NCBI GenBank assembly: GCA_022570795.1
Contig: JAKUDP010000014.1
Location: 248,001 to 312,000, forward strand
Direction: 5' to 3'
Source of the DNA: Sphaerulina vaccinii
Lineage: Eukaryota > Ascomycota > Dothideomycetes > Mycosphaerellales > Mycosphaerellaceae
DNA: 64,000 bases
Position numbers and translations under genes: made by a program
Shown: positions 59,838 to 64,000 of the stretch, in pieces
Numbering within the stretch: position 1 is the stretch's first letter
Layout: every line of letters starts with the position of its first letter
Notes under the pieces: model-generated
Databases searched by the model: none
What the model saw: only the letters and a program-made list of their open reading frames with translations
What the model was told of the DNA's origin: nothing

Positions 59838-62495
59838 TCAGTCTTGATGTCTGTTGCTCTGTCTTCCATTCAGCACAACAGTCGCCTGTTCACTTTGCTC
59901 ATGCGCCTGGACACTTCCCTTGTTAGCCTGACCACTCGTCTGCACATTCACGAAGCTAGCTTGATCACTCCCATCAGCAGACAGATGATATCTTCGTCTG
60001 CCAGTCGCATCCGATCTTCTTGCTTCAATGACTTTGCCAGGAGCTCCCACAATCCGTCGTGGATCACCAACAGGTAGGATGATCGTGATACCATGCTGCA
60101 CCCATGGTGGAGTGAATGCAGTCAGATCTTGTTGAAACCAGATCTTCACCTCATGAGCCGTAGCAGCATAGCTTATGGCAAGCTTGGCCACCTTGGCTGG
60201 AGGAGGCGAGATGCCGTCATCTTCATACCAGTCACTGGTGAATACTGTTCCATCAGCGAGGTCCTCAGGCGGAGGAAAGATCTCAACGCCACGCCAATCA
60301 TCGGCAGGCAGATCAGCTTCGTTGACCTTGTCACCAGGAGCAACGACCTGTCGATTCTTGCCGACAGGTATGGCGCCACCGATGCGGGCAAGTAGAGGTA
60401 TGCTACTTCTCCATAGCGAGGAGACAGTGTGCCACTCTCCAGCCGGCAGATACTGATATGGCGCGTTAAGATTGAGGAAGCCAGGATCAGCATTGCTGCG
60501 CTTTGGCAAGTAAAGTTTGCCTTCAGTGACTTCAGGTTCGTAGACTCCACCAACAAGCAGAGTATCGCCAAGCCAGTATTGCTGCTCACCATCCTTGAGA
60601 ACTCGGCTTGTCCACACTTCTTGGTCTTGTTCATAGCCCCATCCGACCCATCGTTGAGGCGGCACTGCGGTAAAGTGGCTCTTCAGCATCAATCCATAGA
60701 TGTATGGAATCATCTCGTAGCGTCTCTTGATCGCCTTGCGGACCTCGGGCAAAATCTCTGGGTACATCCAAGGCTCAATTACATCTCCCACTAAGTTGTC
60801 GTTACCAGTCTTGAAACAGTTGATAGCGAATCGAGGACTATTGCATCCAAGTTGCACCCATCTCAGGAGAAGTTCTGGTGGTGGCTGTGGACCTTCAAAG
60901 CCTCCAATGTCGTGACCATAGCATTGCATAAGACACATTCCAGCAGTCAGCGACAGTGCGTTAGCTCCACGCATCCCATCCCAAGAAGTGATATTGTCGC
61001 CCGACCAAGCCGAGCATGCATAACGGAACGTACCTGCAGTACCGCTACGACTCAGCACGAAGGGACGCTCGTGCGGCACAGCTTCCAGCAAAGCATCATG
61101 CGAAGCTTTGCCATGAAGCTCAGTATGCATGGCTCGACCCCACAAGCCAATGTCTGTTCGTCTCTCTTTGATGCCTTGCACGTGTTCGTTGTCCAATGCC
61201 ATCTGCCAGGTATCGTTGGGCACAAGATATTCGTTGTTGTCATTCCACATGCAGTCCATGCCTTCCAAGCGCAACTTCTTCACACCTTCGTACCAGAAGT
61301 CATACCCAGCCTTTGAGCTGAGGTCAATATGCCCACCTTCACCAGACTCACCACCACCTGCACTCCACAGTCGAGCAATACCTGGGCCGCCAGTGTTCAT
61401 GTCCTTGAACAGCGCACCAGCCTTGACCAGATTCTGATATTCGGGATGACTCTCCAAGATGTATGGTTTAATGTTTGCAATGATTCGAATGCCTCGCGCA
61501 TGGAACTCGTCGGTAAAGCTTTTCGGGTCCGGAAATCGATGCCTGTTCCAAGTAAAGACATTTCTCGTTTTCGGCTCTGTCTCAGCGACAGTATACCCAG
61601 AGCTCATCTGGAAACCTGAACAAGGAATGTCGTACTTCTCCACAGTATCAGCCCATTCAATAAGTGCCTCACTCGCTCTCGGCTCATCAAGCATAGAGTA
61701 CTTCATACCACCGCCAAGATATCCAAACGCCCAGCGTGGCACCAAGAGGGGAAAGCCGACAAGCTCAGCATACATGGTCACTACATCCTGAAGTGTCTTA
61801 CCAATGAGAGTATACTGCTCCAAACCTCCATGATCCTGTCTGTACACCTTAAAGAAACCCCACATGCCATCCATCTCTGATCCGACAGAGTAGTACCCTC
61901 TGGCATGGCTTGTCGAGAACGTTGCCACCACACCTTCTGGTCCTGCTCGAACAAGCAATGGAATATGTTTGTACATAGGATCAGTCCGATGCACATCATA
62001 TCCGAAGCAATCAGTCGCAGAAAGCGTAAAGTGTCTACCTGACAAGTCCATAGGTGCAGGCTTCTCACCCAGTCCGACATGCAGGCTGCCACGAAAGTAG
62101 CGAGAATACTGAGCCATGCCAGTTCCGTCCAATGCATACGAGCGGAAAGGCAGATCGGTGTGAAGAGGCTGTTGGTTTGCAAAGCCTATTGACACGATGG
62201 GAACTTTGGTCCAGTCCACAGTGGCTTCGATCTCGCCGGAGGAATATGTCCTGGACTTGTCTCCAGAAGAGACTGCTGCGAAAGACTCATTGCTGGAGAC
62301 CGGCTTGTGAGCACTCGGAAATGGTGGCAGTGGATGTGTCTCAGAGGTAAATGTCGTCCGGAAGAGTCCAGGCTTCAATGCCTCAAAGGTGAAGTCAATT
62401 GGTTTCGACTTCTCATTGCTCCGCAAATGTAGAGAGGTCTTGGTCGAGTTGAGCAATGTGTATGCCTTTGGTACAAATTCCTGTTGAGGAGACAT
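59838..62495 (-). CDS. Glycoside hydrolase family 31 (alpha-glucosidase/alpha-xylosidase-like)
   Basis: Single exon, 885 aa from the ATG at 62495; the frame is open to 62543, but this start is the better one. No signal peptide, so probably intracellular. GH31 hallmarks: N-terminal mutarotase-like domain (FGYDVHRTDPMYKHIPLLVR), WAFGYLGGGMKYS at the barrel start, the nucleophile motif GMDCMWNDNNEYL (Asp in WNDNNEY), an acid/base region ACSAWSGDNITSWDGM, and GHDIGGFEGPQPPPELLLRW, then AINCFKTG. C-terminal beta domains follow. Fungal cytosolic GH31s process xylose- or glucose-containing oligosaccharides; the exact linkage is not clear from sequence. Divergent from the MFS gene at 63120 across an intergenic region with a palindrome. 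Confidence 0.92.
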   Translation of the reverse strand: MSPQQEFVPKAYTLLNSTKTSLHLRSNEKSKPIDFTFEALKPGLFRTTFTSETHPLPPFPSAHKPVSSNESFAAVSSGDKSRTYSSGEIEATVDWTKVPIVSIGFANQQPLHTDLPFRSYALDGTGMAQYSRYFRGSLHVGLGEKPAPMDLSGRHFTLSATDCFGYDVHRTDPMYKHIPLLVRAGPEGVVATFSTSHARGYYSVGSEMDGMWGFFKVYRQDHGGLEQYTLIGKTLQDVVTMYAELVGFPLLVPRWAFGYLGGGMKYSMLDEPRASEALIEWADTVEKYDIPCSGFQMSSGYTVAETEPKTRNVFTWNRHRFPDPKSFTDEFHARGIRIIANIKPYILESHPEYQNLVKAGALFKDMNTGGPGIARLWSAGGGESGEGGHIDLSSKAGYDFWYEGVKKLRLEGMDCMWNDNNEYLVPNDTWQMALDNEHVQGIKERRTDIGLWGRAMHTELHGKASHDALLEAVPHERPFVLSRSGTAGTFRYACSAWSGDNITSWDGMRGANALSLTAGMCLMQCYGHDIGGFEGPQPPPELLLRWVQLGCNSPRFAINCFKTGNDNLVGDVIEPWMYPEILPEVRKAIKRRYEMIPYIYGLMLKSHFTAVPPQRWVGWGYEQDQEVWTSRVLKDGEQQYWLGDTLLVGGVYEPEVTEGKLYLPKRSNADPGFLNLNAPYQYLPAGEWHTVSSLWRSSIPLLARIGGAIPVGKNRQVVAPGDKVNEADLPADDWRGVEIFPPPEDLADGTVFTSDWYEDDGISPPPAKVAKLAISYAATAHEVKIWFQQDLTAFTPPWVQHGITIILPVGDPRRIVGAPGKVIEARRSDATGRRRYHLSADGSDQASFVNVQTSGQANKGSVQAHEQSEQATVVLNGRQSNRHQD

Positions 62496-63119
62496 GGTTA
62501 CACAACAGCTAGAGTAGTACAAGATTTTCCAAGAGGGGTACAAAGGAACGCGTGGATGCCAAAGACAACCGAGACTTGGTATCGAGAGTTCTTATATAGG
62601 ATGTCATCAATGTCGAGCTTCGATGCCAATTGACCTCACGCAGCACGCCACGTGCGAAGTCCGGTCCAGAGCTTACTGTCCGCCGTACATGTACGGCGCA
62701 TTCGTGGCCGAGCATGATTCTATTGTTACCGCGTGCACACTGTTCCAGTACATATGCCAAGCCCTGGTTGATTTGTGCGACCAATGCCAGGAACAATCGC
62801 CTCGAGAAAAGCGGGTCCAATCGTAGCATTGAGGTGCGAGGTGAGGCTCTAACGGACATAGGGTCCGAAATGCGAAGTAGTCGTCAGACAAGCTGATTGT
62901 GTCGTGTAATGATTGGACGTTTAAAGTTCGGAGGTTGACGGATCTTCGTTTCTGGACTTCCTGTCGGACTTGTCTGCGAACGCCGAGACCTGCAGGCGGG
63001 GAACCTTGGATTACACCGCGACGCGTGATGCGCGTGATGCATCTGGCGATGCAATCTCCAAGATAACGAGGAGGTACGATGTCGGGGCCTCTCTTTAGCC
63101 GTGACCTTGATATAGTCAA
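62496..63119. promoter_or_regulatory. Divergent intergenic region, GH31 / MFS
   Basis: 624 bp carrying both promoters. Contains an 18-bp perfect palindrome (62681-62698) and a GATGC-rich stretch near 63017-63052 (GCGTGATGCGCGTGATGCAT). No coding frame recognised. Confidence 0.55.
62681..62698. promoter_or_regulatory. 18-bp perfect palindrome, candidate operator
   Basis: CGCCGTACATGTACGGCG equals its own reverse complement over all 18 bases. CG-rich triplets at both ends with a symmetric spacer fit the inverted-CGG half-site geometry bound by dimeric Zn2Cys6 factors (CCG..CGG). It lies 186 bp upstream of the GH31 start and 421 bp upstream of the MFS start. Confidence 0.65.
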
Positions 63120-64000
63120 ATGGCCCGCCTGTCAAACTCTCTGCGACACAGGGTCTCTGCAGGACCAAGTGTCCAAAACAGTCCAAGTGTCCAAAACAGT
63201 CAGGACAACTCGGCGGAAGAAACAGAGCCTCTCATGGCCAGAGCCAGGGATGATGATGAACATGAGATGGACGCTACCACGACTCGAAAGTCGAACGAGA
63301 TCCTCACCGAGACAATAGAGACCGTGGAGACGAACGATAGTCGGAAGGATAAAGCTGCTCAGCTGTTGAAAGCTGCTGGACACTCCGTGGTTGTCGATCA
63401 GGCAGAGAACAAGCGCATACTACGCTTGATTGATTGGCATATACTGCCCATCATCTTGGTCATCTACTGCCTGCAGTCACTCGACAAGACTGCGCTCTCA
63501 TATGCATCCGTCTTCGGTCTTGTCGAGGATCTCCACCTGGTCAAGAACCAGTACAGCTGGTCTGCCGCGATTGTCTACGTTGCGCAACTGATATGGCAAC
63601 CATTCATTGCATATTTCCTGGTCAAGCTTCCTCTTGCGAAGTTCTGCGCAACAATGGTCTTCTGTTGGGGCGCAACCTTGATGGGAATGGTGGCAGCAAA
63701 GGACTTTGGTGGACTCATGGCAGCGCGTTGTGTGCTGGGATCCTTCGAGGCATCTGTCGCGCCGACTTTCATCGCCCTTGTTCAGATGGTAGGCATCCGA
63801 TTGCGCACTTCTAGGATTGGGACTGACTTGCGTGCAGTGGTACCGAAGAAGTGAGCAGACCAACCGCAACGCAGCATGGTATTCGATGCTGGGCGTCGTA
63901 AACATCGTAGGTCTCCTTGCGATCTTCTAGTACTCCGACTGACTCGTGTACAGCTGGGAAGTCTGCTAAGTTATGGCTTGGCCAAGATTCAGTCAGATGT
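63120..64000 (+). CDS. MFS transporter, Dal5-type, truncated by the window end
   Basis: Exons 63120-63788, 63838-63906 and 63954 onward (GT-AG introns of 49 and 47 bp) are in frame; the 3' part lies outside. The N-terminus is a long charged cytosolic segment that holds a duplicated 18-bp unit (PSVQNSPSVQNSQ). Then ENKRILRLIDWHILPIILVIYCLQSLDKTALSYA (TM1 with the D.TAL motif), MAARCVLGSFEASVAPTFIA (anion:cation symporter family motif), WYRRSEQTNRNAAWYSMLGV after intron 1, and LGSLLSYGLAKIQSD at the very end. Substrate unknown; its position divergent from GH31 suggests sugar-related or acidic-sugar uptake, which is inference. Confidence 0.88.
63165..63200. repeat. 18-bp perfect tandem duplication in the MFS N-terminus
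   Basis: CCAAGTGTCCAAAACAGT occurs twice, head-to-tail, keeping the frame and duplicating six residues (PSVQNS). Confidence 0.85.

Overview
The window looks like nuclear DNA of a filamentous ascomycete (Pezizomycotina). Most genes carry one or more short GT-AG introns of about 43-105 bp with CTAAC/CTGAC-like branch sites, intergenic spaces are short, and the gene set is typically fungal: a DASH-complex HSK3, a Mcm1 MADS protein, Zn2Cys6 and BTB proteins, an FMO-DUF6314 fusion, GtaA-type glutaminase and Dal5-type MFS carriers. The many predicted secreted proteins and the unrecognised small ones suggest a plant-associated Dothideomycete, but the class is inference.

Layout. 1-6.2 kb: a zinc-dependent phospholipase C-like protein (-), the oligosaccharyltransferase catalytic subunit STT3 (+) and the translation factor TMA22/DENR (+). 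6.2-10.7 kb: a gene-poor stretch with a degenerate repeated module, in which sits a small secreted eight-cysteine protein (-), followed by a secreted major-royal-jelly/yellow-type protein (-). 11.2-16.2 kb: a flavin monooxygenase pseudogene (one frameshift and one in-frame stop), an MFS carrier and a conserved unknown. 16.2-17.5 kb: a 215-235 bp direct repeat in 3-4 copies. 17.5-25.2 kb: a Kelch-like single-pass membrane protein (-), a 2.5 kb gene-poor gap, then TRP4/trpD (-) head-to-head with mitochondrial ribosomal uL10m (+). 25-36 kb: two uncertain small genes, a mitochondrial hotdog thioesterase (-) head-to-head with an FMO-DUF6314 fusion (+), a Zn2Cys6 regulator with an 8-nt micro-exon (-), a NIP30-domain protein with an out-of-phase intron (+) and a BTB protein (+). 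36.9-46.3 kb: Mcm1-like MADS factor, small mitochondrial-type membrane protein (-) head-to-head with HSK3 (+), a coiled-coil orphan behind a minisatellite, an MCT-type MFS carrier and a DHCR24-like FAD protein. 48.4-64 kb: extracellular glutaminase GtaA (-), a secreted unknown, a secreted Vgb-like beta-propeller with a frameshift, an F-box protein, a secreted isochorismatase-fold protein (-), a GH31 glycosidase (-), and a Dal5-type MFS carrier cut by the window end. An 18-bp perfect palindrome lies between the last two.

How the genes relate: most are housekeeping genes or unrelated secreted/transport genes. No biosynthetic cluster with a backbone enzyme is visible. The tightest plausible functional groupings are the FMO-DUF6314/Zn2Cys6 pair and the GH31/MFS divergent pair. 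Three conserved genes have a one-base frame or splice-phase problem (near 12195, 33543-33596 and 55798), so real decay should be separated from assembly indels before conclusions are drawn. No rRNA, convincing tRNA, CRISPR array or intact transposon was seen.
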